Translations under genes and position numbers: made by a program
Assembly: GCF_002879535.1 (NCBI RefSeq)
Contig: NZ_PNOT02000328.1
Coordinates: 1-62,198, forward strand
Reading direction: 5' to 3'
DNA from: Mesorhizobium intechi
GTDB lineage: Bacteria > Pseudomonadota > Alphaproteobacteria > Rhizobiales > Rhizobiaceae
Length of the DNA stretch: 62,198 nt
Shown: positions 18,579 through 28,326 of the stretch, one piece after another
How positions within the stretch are numbered: the first letter of the stretch is position 1
How the letters are laid out: each line of letters opens with the position of its first letter
Notes under the pieces: generated by a model
What the model was told of the DNA's origin: nothing
Seen by the model: only the letters and a program-made list of their open reading frames with translations
The model's database searches: none

Positions 18579-19300
18579 TGGTGGACTCCTTTTGGGGAAA
18601 CGGACGTCGGCGCAGCACTGTCGAGCTCGCGCGACCAGTCGATGGCGTTGATGAAGACGCCGAGCGGGTTGTTGCGCAGTTGGTCAGTATTGCTTGGCGG
18701 GCGGATCACGATGGTGAGGATCGCGGTCCAGCGCGTCGTGCTGGCAAGGCTGCCGCGCTCAAAAACCTGCTCGGCCCATTTGACCTGGAACGAGCTGTCG
18801 GAAGCCCTGACCACGCTGGTCACTTGCACCGACACGCTGCGTGTGCCGATCTGGCCGAAAGGATCGTTCGCCTTGGCGTACTCGTTGAGAAAGAGCGCCG
18901 CGCGGTCGGTGGCGAAGTCATAGGCCGAAAGCCAGTTCTGCCGCACCAGCACCGGATCGGTGGAAACGGAACGGACATTCTGAATGAAGCGGCCGAGATG
19001 CCACGCGATCTGGGCATCGGAGGGCTCGTAGTCCCGGATTGCCGGTGCAACGGCGCGTGCCTCGCCGAAGCCGTCGACCTCGACGACGTAAGGCACGACG
19101 CGGCTCTGGATCGACTGCCACACGAGTCCGCCGGAAAGTCCGGCCGCCAAGGTCAGACAGCCAAGAGCCATGAACCGCCAGTTGCGGGCCTGCACTCGAG
19201 ATGAGCCTATGCGCTCGTCCCAGAGCTGCGCGGCCTTCTGATACGGCGTGACCGGCTCGGGCGTCTTGCCGTAACGTTGAATGGGTCGCTTGAATAGCAT
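18575..19300 (-). CDS. trbF: Conjugal transfer protein TrbF (VirB8-like)
   Basis: TrbF is an inner-membrane scaffold protein. The 241-residue product shows RYGKTPEPVTPYQKAAQLWDERIGSS cut by a membrane helix (FMALGCLTLAAGLSGGLVW), then a periplasmic domain with VEVDGFGEA and NPLGVFINAIDWSREL, typical of TrbF. It directly follows trbL with no spacing. Confidence 0.94.
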   Translation of the reverse strand: MLFKRPIQRYGKTPEPVTPYQKAAQLWDERIGSSRVQARNWRFMALGCLTLAAGLSGGLVWQSIQSRVVPYVVEVDGFGEARAVAPAIRDYEPSDAQIAWHLGRFIQNVRSVSTDPVLVRQNWLSAYDFATDRAALFLNEYAKANDPFGQIGTRSVSVQVTSVVRASDSSFQVKWAEQVFERGSLASTTRWTAILTIVIRPPSNTDQLRNNPLGVFINAIDWSRELDSAAPTSVSPKGVHQ

Positions 19301-20623
19301 TTAGTCGTCCTTGTCGTTGAGAGAGGGATTGGCGCTGCCTCCCGGCCTGTCGCCTTCACGGACGGCCTGCATGGCGGCGTGACGGTGGGCACGGGCTGTC
19401 TGTTCGGAACGCAGGCGCCTGGCCCAGCCGGGCGCGGCATCAGCGACCGGACCAGTAGGGCTTCCGGTCATGGATGCGGTCGGCGCACCACCGGTCGCGG
19501 TCCAGGCAGCTTCGCGCCCGGCATCAACGCTGCGCCCGAAGCCTCCTGCGGCAGATCGTGCCGCCCGCATTGCGGCGCCGCCGGCGGCGCTGGTCACACC
19601 ATGCATTCCAGCAGCTACACCGGGCAGGCCGGACTCGGGCGATGTTGCGCGCCCCATCTGCCAGGCCGTAGAAGCCGCTGACCCCATGGTCGTGCCGGCA
19701 CGGAGTGCGGTGAGACCGCTGCCGGTTGCCATGCGCGCGCCGGCAAATGCTGCGCCTGCGGCAACGAGCGATGCACCGGCTGCGGCTGCCGTGGTTCCAA
19801 GTGCGGCGCCCGCGCCAAGCTGCGGCGCGCCCGAGACAAGACCGGAGGCTATCCCAGGTCCGAAAATGCCGAGACCAAGGAGCGCCAAGGCGCCCAGGAC
19901 CTGTGACATGGCGGCGGCCAGATCCGGCTCCTTGCCTTGCAGCGCGGAAGCGAACTCGCCAAAGAGCGTGGAGCCGATGCCGATGATGACGGCCAACACC
20001 ATCACCTTGATGCCCGACGAGATGACATTGCCGAGCACGCGCTCGGCGAGAAACGCGGACCGGTTCCAAAGCGCGAAGGGCACAAGAATGAATCCGGCCA
20101 GAGTGGTGAGTTTGAATTCGAGGATGGTGATGAAGAGTTGGATGGAGAGGATGAAGAAGGCGATGATGACCAGGAACCAGGCCACGAGCAGCACGAAGAT
20201 GGTGAGCGCGTTGCCGAAGATTTCTGGGAAGCCGAGAAGCTGGCTTGCCTGATCGAGAAGCGGCCAGGCGCCCTCGAAACCGGTTGCGGCAATGCGGCCC
20301 GGATGCAGGAGATTGTCGGCAGATAGGTTGCCGGATGACGCATTGATGCCGAGACCGGCAAAGGACCGATAAATGATGTCGGCGAGGTTCTTGAAGTTAT
20401 TCAAGATGAAGGCAAAGACGCCGACATAGAGCACTTTGCGGATGAGCCGGCCGAATATGTTGGGTTCGCCGCCGAATGCCCAGGCGAGGCCGGCAAGTGT
20501 GACGTCGATGCCGATCAGGGTCGTGGTAAGGAAGGCGACATCGCCCGAGAGCAGACCGAACCCGCTATCGATGTAGCGGATGAAGGTCTCCATGAAGCGA
20601 TCAATGACCCCAAGGTCGTTCAT
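19301..20623 (-). CDS. trbL: Conjugal transfer protein TrbL (VirB6-like)
   Basis: TrbL is the polytopic inner-membrane channel component. The 440-residue protein begins MNDLGVIDRFMETFIRYIDS, has at least six membrane segments and an alanine/glycine-rich C-terminal third (from about residue 260), usual for this family. It lies 30 bases after trbJ, leaving no room for a trbK entry-exclusion gene. Confidence 0.93.
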   Translation of the reverse strand: MNDLGVIDRFMETFIRYIDSGFGLLSGDVAFLTTTLIGIDVTLAGLAWAFGGEPNIFGRLIRKVLYVGVFAFILNNFKNLADIIYRSFAGLGINASSGNLSADNLLHPGRIAATGFEGAWPLLDQASQLLGFPEIFGNALTIFVLLVAWFLVIIAFFILSIQLFITILEFKLTTLAGFILVPFALWNRSAFLAERVLGNVISSGIKVMVLAVIIGIGSTLFGEFASALQGKEPDLAAAMSQVLGALALLGLGIFGPGIASGLVSGAPQLGAGAALGTTAAAAGASLVAAGAAFAGARMATGSGLTALRAGTTMGSAASTAWQMGRATSPESGLPGVAAGMHGVTSAAGGAAMRAARSAAGGFGRSVDAGREAAWTATGGAPTASMTGSPTGPVADAAPGWARRLRSEQTARAHRHAAMQAVREGDRPGGSANPSLNDKDD

Positions 20624-20653
20624 GCCGCCTTCCTCGTCGTCAGAGATTGGTGA

Positions 20654-21379
20654 TCAGTTGCCGGGATAGGCCCTGCCTGTGCCGAGGAAGCGCTTTGTTG
20701 TCTCGCGCGCGGCCTCCTCGGACTGCGCCTTGCGCGCCGCATCCTCGGCCTCAGCGCGGAACTGCGTTGCGAGCAGCGTCTGGATCTGCATCTGCTGCTT
20801 GGTCGAAAGCGCAAGGAGCTGGTTAGTGGCCTGACTTGCCTGAAGCGCACCGGCCGCGCCTTGGCTGCGGTTGACGAGATCGGCAAGCAGGTCACCATCA
20901 CCGCGAACATTCTCGACGATCTGCGACTGGACACCCATGGTCTGACGGAATGCCTGCATTGCGCTTTGCCAGCGGTCACGTGCGGCGCTCGCCACATCGC
21001 TGACCTTGATCGTGGCGTCGTAGCTTTCCGGATATTGATTACGCCACTGGTCCTGAAGCTTGTTGAGATCAAAGCTCAGGCCACTCGCCTGGTCCATCAG
21101 ACCGTCGATCCGTTGGAGCGAGCCGGTAAGCTGACCCACGGAAGAAAAATCCAGACTCTGAAGATTGCGTGCCATGTTCTGCAGCACGGTCGCCTGGTTC
21201 TGGAGCGACTGGATCTGGTTGTTGATCTGCTCCAGCGAGCGCGCCGCCGTGAGCACGTTCTGTGCGTAGTTCGACGGATCGAACACGATGAGCGCGTAGG
21301 CCGGCTGCACGTAGTCGGCCATCGGCTTGGCGATCAACGAAAGGGTGATCAGGCCCGAGAGAAAGCGGCGCCGCATCAT
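20654..21379 (-). CDS. trbJ: Conjugal transfer protein TrbJ (VirB5-like)
   Basis: TrbJ is a periplasmic or pilus-tip-associated component. The 241-residue product starts MMRRRFLSGLITLSLIAKPM (signal peptide), then has SNYAQNVLTAARSLEQINNQIQ and long heptad-like helices rich in Gln and Ala, typical of VirB5/TrbJ. The ATG at 21379 overlaps the trbE stop in ATGA (21376-21379). Confidence 0.93.
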   Translation of the reverse strand: MMRRRFLSGLITLSLIAKPMADYVQPAYALIVFDPSNYAQNVLTAARSLEQINNQIQSLQNQATVLQNMARNLQSLDFSSVGQLTGSLQRIDGLMDQASGLSFDLNKLQDQWRNQYPESYDATIKVSDVASAARDRWQSAMQAFRQTMGVQSQIVENVRGDGDLLADLVNRSQGAAGALQASQATNQLLALSTKQQMQIQTLLATQFRAEAEDAARKAQSEEAARETTKRFLGTGRAYPGN

Positions 21380-23826
21380 GACGATTGCTCCTTGGTTGGT
21401 TGAGGGAATTGCTGGAGAAGCTCGGCCGCCCAATCCAGGCCGCGGGCGCCGAGGAAGCGAAAGACAAAGCTGTCCTGCCCGTGCTTGGACAGGACCCTGT
21501 CGATCAGGCTTTGCGCGGCTGGACCCGAGGCGCCGCAAAGTGCAAGCGCGATGGGGCCGAGCCCGAGCTCGAAGAGACGGTTGCCGCAGCGCGACTGCAA
21601 ATAGTAGTGCCGCTTCGGCGTGGCCCGGGCGATCAGTTCAATCTGCCGGTCGTTGAGACCGAAGCGCTCATAGGCAGTCCGTGCCTGCGGTTCCACGGCA
21701 CGATCATTGGGGAGAAAAATGCGCTGTGGGCAGCTCTCGATGATCGCCGGCGCTATTGCAGAGCCGGCGATGTCGGCAAGCGACTGCGTGGCGAAGATCA
21801 CCGATACGTTCTTCTTTCGCAGCACCTTCAGCCATTCGCGGATGCGGGCAGCAAAAAGCGGATTGTCGAGATAGACCCAGGCCTCATCGAGCATGAGCAG
21901 CGTCGGTCGCCCGTCGAACCGCTCCTCAAGGCGATGGAAGAGATAGGTGAGCACAGGCAGCACAGCGCTTTGGCTATGCATCAGCTCCTCGGTCTCGAAG
22001 CACTGCACATCCGACAAGGCCAGCCGATCGTCGTCGGCATCGAGCAATCGGCCGAAGGGACCGTCGAGCGTGTAGGGCATTAAGGCGGACTTCAGTGCAT
22101 TGGACTGAAGCAGGACCGACAGACCGGTCAGCGTGCGCTCCTGCGCCGGCGCGGTGGCGAGGCTGTTGAGCGCCGACCAGATCGCCTCCTTCACCTCCGG
22201 CGTGAGGGTGACGTTCTCATGGGCAATCAGGCCGGCGATCCATTCAGCTGCCCAGCTGCGCCTACCCTGATCACCGATATTGCGCAGTGGCTGGAAGGCA
22301 AGCGCACCGTCCGAACCCAATACATGATGCTCTCCACCCATGGCGAGCGTTGCCGCGCGCGCCGAATTGCCTTTGTCGAAGACATAGACCTGCGCGGCGG
22401 CATAGCGACGAAACTGCAGGGCGATCAGGGCAAGCAGCACCGATTTTCCGGCGCCGGTCGGTCCAACGATCAGCATGTGGCCGACATCTTCGACATGGGA
22501 AGAAAGCCGGAACGGAGTCGACCCGCTGGTTTCGGCGATGAGGAGCGGCGGGGCCTCTCGTCCAGTGAATTCAGCCAGATGCTCGTTCGCCGCAGGACCG
22601 GCCCACACCGAGGAAAGCGGCATGAGATGGGCAAGGTTCAGCGTGTGAACGAGCGGCTGACGAACGTTGGCATAGACATGACCCGGCAGCGAGCCGAGCC
22701 AGGCTTCGACCGCATTGACGCTTTCGCGGATGGTGGTGAACCCGAGCCCATTGATGATGCGCTCGACCGCGCGAAGTTTCTCAGCGGCGGCTTGGCGATC
22801 CTCGTCCCATACCGTCACCGTTGCAGTGAGATACCCGAAGCCGACATGATCGCCGCCCAACGCCTGAAGTGCTTCATCGGCGTCGAGCGCCTTATTGTCG
22901 GCGTCGCTGTCGATGAGCGGAACGGGTTCGTTGCTTACAACCTCGCGCAGGATTGCGACGATCGATTTGCGCTTGGCAAACCACTGCCGGCGCAAGCGGG
23001 TCAGCGTCTTGGTGGCCTCGGTCTTGCCGAGCGGAATGAAGCGCGTCATCCAGCGATAGGCGAAATCCTGATGATTGAGGGCATCGAGGATTCCGGGCCG
23101 GGTGAGGTTCGGAAAGCCGAGGATGGTAAGTGTGCGAAGATGTTGCTCACCCAGCATCGGCTCCAAGCCGCCGGTAAGCGGCACATCGACCAGGATGCCG
23201 TCCAGATACATTGGCGTTTCCGGCACGGCGACCGGATGGCGGCGGGTCGAGATCGTGTCGTGCAGGTATGTCAGCGTCTCGGCGTCATCGAGCGGACGCA
23301 CTTCGGGCATGAAGCCCGACAGAAGATCCAGCACACGGTCGGTCTCGTCACGGAACCGCGCCATCTCCTGGCGCCAGTCTCTTTCGCCTTCTGAATGATG
23401 CTTGTCGACGAGCGCGCTTTCCGCCCGCGCCTGGGCGTCCGGTGGCGGCATGGACAGCAAGGTCAGGTGATAGCGGCTCTCGAAATGCGCGACCTTGCCT
23501 TCGAAGGCAGCACGCCGTTCTTCATCAACCAGCCATGACGCCGCGTCCGGGAAACGCGAGGACGGATAGCCCAGCGCTTCGATGCGCTCGGCCTCGAAAA
23601 ACAATGTCCAGCCGGAGCCAAGGCGTCTAAGCGCATCGTTGGCCCGGGCGCAGATGCCGATGAGTTCGGCTTCGGTCGAGCTTTCCAGATCGGGCCCGCG
23701 AAACCGAAGAGTCCGCTGAACGCTGCCGTCCTTGTTGAGCACGATGCCGGGCGCCACCAGTGCTGCCCAGGGCAGATGGTCGGCAAGCCGGTCGGCCTTG
23801 CCGCGATATTCCGAAAGGTTCAGCAT
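21376..23826 (-). CDS. trbE: Conjugal transfer ATPase TrbE (VirB4-like)
   Basis: TrbE is the large ATPase that powers pilus assembly and transfer. The roughly 816-residue product starts MLNLSEYRGKADRLADHLPW and has Walker A GPTGAGKSVLL and Walker B PTLLMLDEAWVYL. I chose the ATG at 23826 from family alignment, with GAGGGG nine bases upstream; the ATG at 23835 is possible. It overlaps trbD by a few bases. Confidence 0.95.
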   Translation of the reverse strand: MLNLSEYRGKADRLADHLPWAALVAPGIVLNKDGSVQRTLRFRGPDLESSTEAELIGICARANDALRRLGSGWTLFFEAERIEALGYPSSRFPDAASWLVDEERRAAFEGKVAHFESRYHLTLLSMPPPDAQARAESALVDKHHSEGERDWRQEMARFRDETDRVLDLLSGFMPEVRPLDDAETLTYLHDTISTRRHPVAVPETPMYLDGILVDVPLTGGLEPMLGEQHLRTLTILGFPNLTRPGILDALNHQDFAYRWMTRFIPLGKTEATKTLTRLRRQWFAKRKSIVAILREVVSNEPVPLIDSDADNKALDADEALQALGGDHVGFGYLTATVTVWDEDRQAAAEKLRAVERIINGLGFTTIRESVNAVEAWLGSLPGHVYANVRQPLVHTLNLAHLMPLSSVWAGPAANEHLAEFTGREAPPLLIAETSGSTPFRLSSHVEDVGHMLIVGPTGAGKSVLLALIALQFRRYAAAQVYVFDKGNSARAATLAMGGEHHVLGSDGALAFQPLRNIGDQGRRSWAAEWIAGLIAHENVTLTPEVKEAIWSALNSLATAPAQERTLTGLSVLLQSNALKSALMPYTLDGPFGRLLDADDDRLALSDVQCFETEELMHSQSAVLPVLTYLFHRLEERFDGRPTLLMLDEAWVYLDNPLFAARIREWLKVLRKKNVSVIFATQSLADIAGSAIAPAIIESCPQRIFLPNDRAVEPQARTAYERFGLNDRQIELIARATPKRHYYLQSRCGNRLFELGLGPIALALCGASGPAAQSLIDRVLSKHGQDSFVFRFLGARGLDWAAELLQQFPQPTKEQSS

Positions 23827-24092
23827 GCGAGCCATCCCCTCAGGCGAAGGTGACGGACAAGCACGCTGGCAAAGTCGGGATCGCGCCTTGCGGCAAAGAC
23901 CGCGAGCGTGTGGCCGCCAAGCCAGAGCACTAGCCCGGCAATCCATTGCTGCAAGCCTAGTCCGATGGCCGCAGCCACCGTGCCGTTGAGGATCGCCACC
24001 GCCCGCGGCGCGCCGCCAAGCAGGATCGGTTCAGTCAATGCCCGGTGAACGGGAACCTCGAAGCCCTCGATATGTTGCACTCCGGCGGCCAT
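23820..24092 (-). CDS. trbD: Conjugal transfer protein TrbD (VirB3-like)
   Basis: The 90-residue protein (MAAGVQHIEGFEVPVHRALT, EPILLGGAPRAVAILNGTVAAA) is the classic TrbD: a short VirB3-like membrane protein with two hydrophobic segments. Its ATG shares one base with the trbC stop (TGATG at 24092) and its end overlaps trbE, indicating coupled translation. Confidence 0.93.
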   Translation of the reverse strand: MAAGVQHIEGFEVPVHRALTEPILLGGAPRAVAILNGTVAAAIGLGLQQWIAGLVLWLGGHTLAVFAARRDPDFASVLVRHLRLRGWLAC

Positions 24093-24400
24093 CAGACGAG
24101 CGCCCCGCCGCCAAAGGAGAAGAACGAGAGGAAGAAGCTCGATGCGGCGAAGGCGATCGACAGGCCGAAGACGATCTGAATCAGCCGGCGGAAACCGCCT
24201 GCAGTATCGCCGAAGGCAAGGGTCAGGCCGGTGGTGATGATGATGATCACCGCGACGATTTTGGCGACCGGTCCCTGCACCGATTCCAGGATCTGCTGCA
24301 GCGGCTGTTCCCAAGGCATGCCGGAGCCGGCAGCGTGCGCCGGAACTGTGAGAAGAAACGCGAGCGCGGCAAACGAAAGAAAGCGGAGCTTCTTGCGCAT
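24092..24400 (-). CDS. trbC: Conjugative pilin TrbC (VirB2-like)
   Basis: The 102-residue precursor has a signal peptide (LRFLSFAALAFLLTVPAHAAG), a short mature segment and two hydrophobic helices (IVAVIIIITTGLTLAFGDTAGGFRR), the plan of TrbC/VirB2 pilins, which are processed and often cyclised. It lies between trbB and trbD in the expected order. Confidence 0.93.
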   Translation of the reverse strand: MRKKLRFLSFAALAFLLTVPAHAAGSGMPWEQPLQQILESVQGPVAKIVAVIIIITTGLTLAFGDTAGGFRRLIQIVFGLSIAFAASSFFLSFFSFGGGALV

Positions 24401-24411
24401 AAGGGGGCCTT

Positions 24412-25380
24412 TCAGAGTTGCTGGAGTTGCGGAGGCGTGAGTGGGGTGACGGCGTAGTCGCCGCTGCCGTCGAGACCTGTGACCTCAGCGATTGCATCGA
24501 TGCGGCGCGACGAGCCGCGCCCCGCGATGAAGACGATGAGATCGATGGCATCGGCGATGAGGCGGCGCGGCACGGTGACGACAGCTTCCTGTGCAAGCTG
24601 CTCGATGCGATAGAGGGCAGAGCGCGCCGAATTGGCATGAACCGTGGCGATGCCGCCGGGGTGCCCGGTGTTCCATGCCTTGAGCATGTCCAGCGCTTCC
24701 GCGCCCCTGACTTCACCGACGATGATGCGGTCGGGGCGGAGCCGGAGCGTCGAGCGCACGAGATCGGCGAGTGTGACCGAGCCCCGCCTGGTTCTCAGGG
24801 CAACGCAGTCCTTTGCTGCGCATTGCAGTTCGCGGGTGTCCTCGATGAGGATCACTCGCTCGTCGCATTCGGCGACTTCGGCCAGCAGCGCATTGGCAAG
24901 CGTCGTCTTACCCGACGACGTGCCTCCGGCGACAAGGATGTTGCGCCGTTCTCGGACTGCCTTTATCAACGCATCGGCCTGCAGCGGCAACATGATGCGA
25001 TCCGCAACATAGTTGGCCAGCGTGTAGAGCTTTGCGGCTGGTTTGCGGATGGCAAAGCAAGGCGCCAGCACGACAGGCGGCAGCAGTCCCTCGAAGCGTT
25101 CGCCCGATGGCAATTCGGCGCTGACAATCGGATTGTCCGCATGCGCCTCGGCACGCACGTGGGAAGCGACTAGGCGGATGATGCGTTCCGCCTCGGAAGG
25201 ATGCATATGCACGGCCGTATCGATTCGGCCTTCTCCCAGCCGGTCGAGCCGCAGCGCGCCATCGGGATTGACCATCACCTCGATGACCAATGGATCGGCC
25301 AGCGCCTCAGTGATCGTCGGACCCATGGCGGTGCGCAGCATGGCGCGGCGTCGGTGGTCGGCCTCTGGATGAGCGCTCAT
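24412..25380 (-). CDS. trbB: Conjugal transfer ATPase TrbB (VirB11-like)
   Basis: TrbB is the hexameric VirB11-type ATPase. The 322-residue product has Walker A GGTSSGKTTLANALL, the VirB11 Asp box ILIEDTRELQC, Walker B RPDRIIVGEVRGAEALDML and the His box GHPGGIATVHANSA. It overlaps the ribbon-helix-helix gene by four bases. Confidence 0.95.
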   Translation of the reverse strand: MSAHPEADHRRRAMLRTAMGPTITEALADPLVIEVMVNPDGALRLDRLGEGRIDTAVHMHPSEAERIIRLVASHVRAEAHADNPIVSAELPSGERFEGLLPPVVLAPCFAIRKPAAKLYTLANYVADRIMLPLQADALIKAVRERRNILVAGGTSSGKTTLANALLAEVAECDERVILIEDTRELQCAAKDCVALRTRRGSVTLADLVRSTLRLRPDRIIVGEVRGAEALDMLKAWNTGHPGGIATVHANSARSALYRIEQLAQEAVVTVPRRLIADAIDLIVFIAGRGSSRRIDAIAEVTGLDGSGDYAVTPLTPPQLQQL

Positions 25381-25790
25381 CCTTCCCCTCCTCCGCCATT
25401 GTCTTTGCCAAGCGAGCGTTTCCCCGATGCGATCTGGCGACCGACCTGCTCGACGAATTTGTCGAAACGCTCCTGAGCAATCGCCTGTGTCGCCTTGTCC
25501 GGAACAGGCGTGTGGGCATGAAGCGTGATCGAAAAGCGGATGAAGAGCGCCAAGCTTTCCAATGTCATGTCGACATCGCGCCTGACGTGACTGAGGTCGC
25601 GGGAAAGACGGTCCAGCCTCATGCCATAGCGCCGATCGAGTTCATTCTCGCCACGCCGCTCGATGAAAGCTTCTACGGCCTTCGCGACGACCGCGGATTT
25701 TGTGGTCGAGGGATCGCGGCTGAGGTTGTCCAGCTTCTCGCTCAATTCCGGTTCGAGCAGAAACTGGTGACGAATGCGGTGGGGCTTCAT
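25377..25790 (-). CDS. Ribbon-helix-helix (CopG-type) protein of the trb operon
   Basis: The 137-residue protein begins MKPHRIRHQFLLEPELSEKL and has the short RHH pattern (FLLEPELSEKLDNLSRDPSTTKSAVVAKAVEAFIERR). Proteins of this kind sit between traG and trbB in many elements of this type and may regulate transfer or assist the relaxosome. The specific role is not known. Confidence 0.75.
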   Translation of the reverse strand: MKPHRIRHQFLLEPELSEKLDNLSRDPSTTKSAVVAKAVEAFIERRGENELDRRYGMRLDRLSRDLSHVRRDVDMTLESLALFIRFSITLHAHTPVPDKATQAIAQERFDKFVEQVGRQIASGKRSLGKDNGGGGEG

Positions 25791-25908
25791 GCGCTTGTTC
25801 CAACTGGCCGGCGCTGGCGGGCCGGCGGCGGAACAAGCATTATCGAGATGCCCAAAATTGCTTACGGCCGTTATCTACGCTGAGATACGCTCGAGCTGCG
25901 GAAAGCGT

Positions 25909-27939
25909 TCAGAAGCCGGGGACGATATCCTTATCATCGCCCCTTCCCTCGTTGATGCCATAGGCACCTGCGACGGTGGAGATCCGGTCCATGACGCGCT
26001 TGTCCGCCATCGCCTCGCTATCATCGTCTGCGGGTCTGGACAGATCGTCCTGGTCCGGTTCCTGCGTGACGGCGGTATGTTCTTCGGGTAGGCCAGGATG
26101 GCGCTGCTGCTGAACACCTCCCTCGTCCGCATGCGCGGCGCCAGCGCTTTCATCGTCGGACGCAAGACGACGGTCGACGCCGCGTACTTGCCCAGTCCAA
26201 TCGTCCGGCCGCGACATCGGGCAGTCCGCGTAGGGTCCGTCGCGCAACACCGGCGAAGGCAGCACCCGCTCGGTGAAATTGTGATCCTCATAGTATCGCA
26301 GCTTTTTGGCCCGGATGGGGGGCAATCCCGAAACCAGCACCAGTTCGTCCGCGGGCGGCAATTGCATCACCTCGCCCGGTGTCAGCAGCGGGCGGGCGGT
26401 TTCCTGGCGGCTCACCATGACATGCGAGAGCCAAGGTGCCAGCCGGTGGCCCGCATAGTTGCGCATGGATCTGAGTTCCGTGGCCGTGCCAAGCGCGTCC
26501 GAGATTCGCTTGGCCGTGCGCTCATCATTGGAGGAAAAGGCAATTCGCAAATGGCAGTTGTCCAGAATAGCGTTGTTGTCGCCATACGCTTTGGAGATCT
26601 GGTTCAACGATTGCGCGATCAAGTAGGCACGAATTCCGTAACCGGCCATAAACGCGAGCGCGGTCTCAAAGAAGTCGAGGCGACCGAGCGCCGGAAACTC
26701 ATCCAGCATCATCAGCAGTTGATGCTTGCGGCTCTTCTTTGGGTCACCCTCGAGGCGCTCCGTCAGCCGCCTGCCGATCTGGTTCAGGATCAGTCGCACC
26801 AAGGGCTTGGTGCGCGAGATGTCCGATGGCGGCACGACCAGATAGAGCGACATCGGCCACTCCGCATCCATCAGATCGGCAATGCGCCAGTCGCAGTCCG
26901 ATGTTACCGCCGCCACGGTCGGATCACGGTAGAGGCCGAGAAAAGACATGGCGGTCGAGAGGACGCCTGAACGTTCGTTCTCCGATTTGTTCAACACCTC
27001 TCGTGCCGCCGAGGCCACGACGGGATGGACCTGAGGCTTATTGGCCGCGCCGAGATGGTTGGTCGTCATCATTCGCCGCAAAGTCGCGGCAAACGAGCGT
27101 TGCGGGTCCGAGAGAAAGGTGGCGACGCGGGCAAGAGTCTTTTCCTCTTCGGCGTAGAGCACGTGCAAGATAGCGCCCACCAGGAGTGAATGACTGGTCT
27201 TCTCCCAATGATTCCGCCGCTCCAGCGCGCCTTCCGGATCGACTAGAATGTCGGCGATGTTTTGGACATCGCGAATCTCGTCCGAACCTTTGCGTACCTC
27301 CAGCAGCGGGTTGTAGCGGGCCGATCGCGGATCAGTCGGATTGAACAAAAGGCAATGCGAGAACCTCGACCGCCAGCCGGAGCTCAGCTGCCAGTTCTCG
27401 CCTTTGATGTCGTGAATGACGGCCGAGCCGGACCAGGAGAGAAGGGTTGGGACAACCAGTCCGACGCCCTTGCCGGAACGTGTCGGCGCAAAGGCCATGA
27501 CGTGCTCAGGCCCGTCATGACGCAGATACCGGTCCTTCAGTTTGCCGAGGAAGACGCCTGCCGGCTGAAACAGCCCTGCTTTCTCGATCTCCCGCGTCGC
27601 CGCCCATCGAGAGGAGCCATAGGTGGTGACCAAGCCGCGCTGGCGCGCGCGCCAGAGGGAACCAGCGATCGCAGCGGCACAGCCCATGAATCCACTGGTG
27701 CCCGCAAGCATGCCCGCCTTGTCGAATACCTCGGGCGCATAGGCATCGAATTGGAACCACCATTCCAACAGTTTCCACGGCTCGTAGATCGGCCAGCCAG
27801 CCGCGACAAACCATGGCGCGCCGAGTTGTTCCTGAAAGGCTAGCATATGAGCGCACCATTGCGTGGCAGCCCACACGCCGAGGAGAACGATGGCGAACAC
27901 AATGGCGATCTGCCCAATCAGAAGCTTCGTGGGCGTCAC
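25909..27939 (-). CDS. traG: Type IV coupling protein TraG (VirD4-like)
   Basis: TraG is the membrane ATPase that brings the relaxosome to the channel. The 676-residue product has two N-terminal membrane helices (LIGQIAIVFAIVLLGVWAA and a later one), Walker A APTRSGKGVGLVVP and Walker B LLMMLDEFPALGRLDF, and SFSSNDERTAKRISDALG. The start is the GTG at 27939 (first residues TPTKLLIGQ, the family start), with GGAG seven bases before it; the frame runs on to 28137 without conservation. No traA, traC or traD lies next to it in the window. Confidence 0.94.
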   Translation of the reverse strand: MTPTKLLIGQIAIVFAIVLLGVWAATQWCAHMLAFQEQLGAPWFVAAGWPIYEPWKLLEWWFQFDAYAPEVFDKAGMLAGTSGFMGCAAAIAGSLWRARQRGLVTTYGSSRWAATREIEKAGLFQPAGVFLGKLKDRYLRHDGPEHVMAFAPTRSGKGVGLVVPTLLSWSGSAVIHDIKGENWQLSSGWRSRFSHCLLFNPTDPRSARYNPLLEVRKGSDEIRDVQNIADILVDPEGALERRNHWEKTSHSLLVGAILHVLYAEEEKTLARVATFLSDPQRSFAATLRRMMTTNHLGAANKPQVHPVVASAAREVLNKSENERSGVLSTAMSFLGLYRDPTVAAVTSDCDWRIADLMDAEWPMSLYLVVPPSDISRTKPLVRLILNQIGRRLTERLEGDPKKSRKHQLLMMLDEFPALGRLDFFETALAFMAGYGIRAYLIAQSLNQISKAYGDNNAILDNCHLRIAFSSNDERTAKRISDALGTATELRSMRNYAGHRLAPWLSHVMVSRQETARPLLTPGEVMQLPPADELVLVSGLPPIRAKKLRYYEDHNFTERVLPSPVLRDGPYADCPMSRPDDWTGQVRGVDRRLASDDESAGAAHADEGGVQQQRHPGLPEEHTAVTQEPDQDDLSRPADDDSEAMADKRVMDRISTVAGAYGINEGRGDDKDIVPGF

Positions 27940-28326
27940 TGGCTTGCTCCGCTGTTCTGGAGAGATGGATCGAGCATCGCCCGGGACGGCCGGAACAGGA
28001 ATGCGCCCTATGTACGACTTGGTGCGATGAGAGGCTGTTTGGCGCGCCGTTGCTCTCCTTCGAGGTGTATCAATATTCGCGCATTCCCGAGGACTGCTAA
28101 GTCGGAGGGGACTATCGGTCGTGCCTATCGTGAGCACGTGGTCGGGGAGCGGCGGTGGCGTGCGGGCAAGCCGCTGAGGAAATTCTGAACATCGAGTCCG
28201 GTCTGAGGTACAACAAGCCTATCGAGATCGGATCGCGAGGTAGCCCTGCCCGCCATGGGAATTCCTCAGGCGAGTACCGACATATTGGGCGCTGCCTTAT
28301 AAGTGGAAGGCGCCTTCCCGTTGCCT
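27940..28326. other. Upstream region of traG
   Basis: About 390 bases without a gene that can be supported. It must hold the promoter of the traG-trb unit, but I see no clear -35/-10 pair or operator palindrome. Confidence 0.4.

Noticed and set aside
22219..23394. 391-codon plus-strand ORF opposite trbE
   Set aside because: A long open frame opposite a GC-rich gene with clear Walker motifs; this is a shadow frame.
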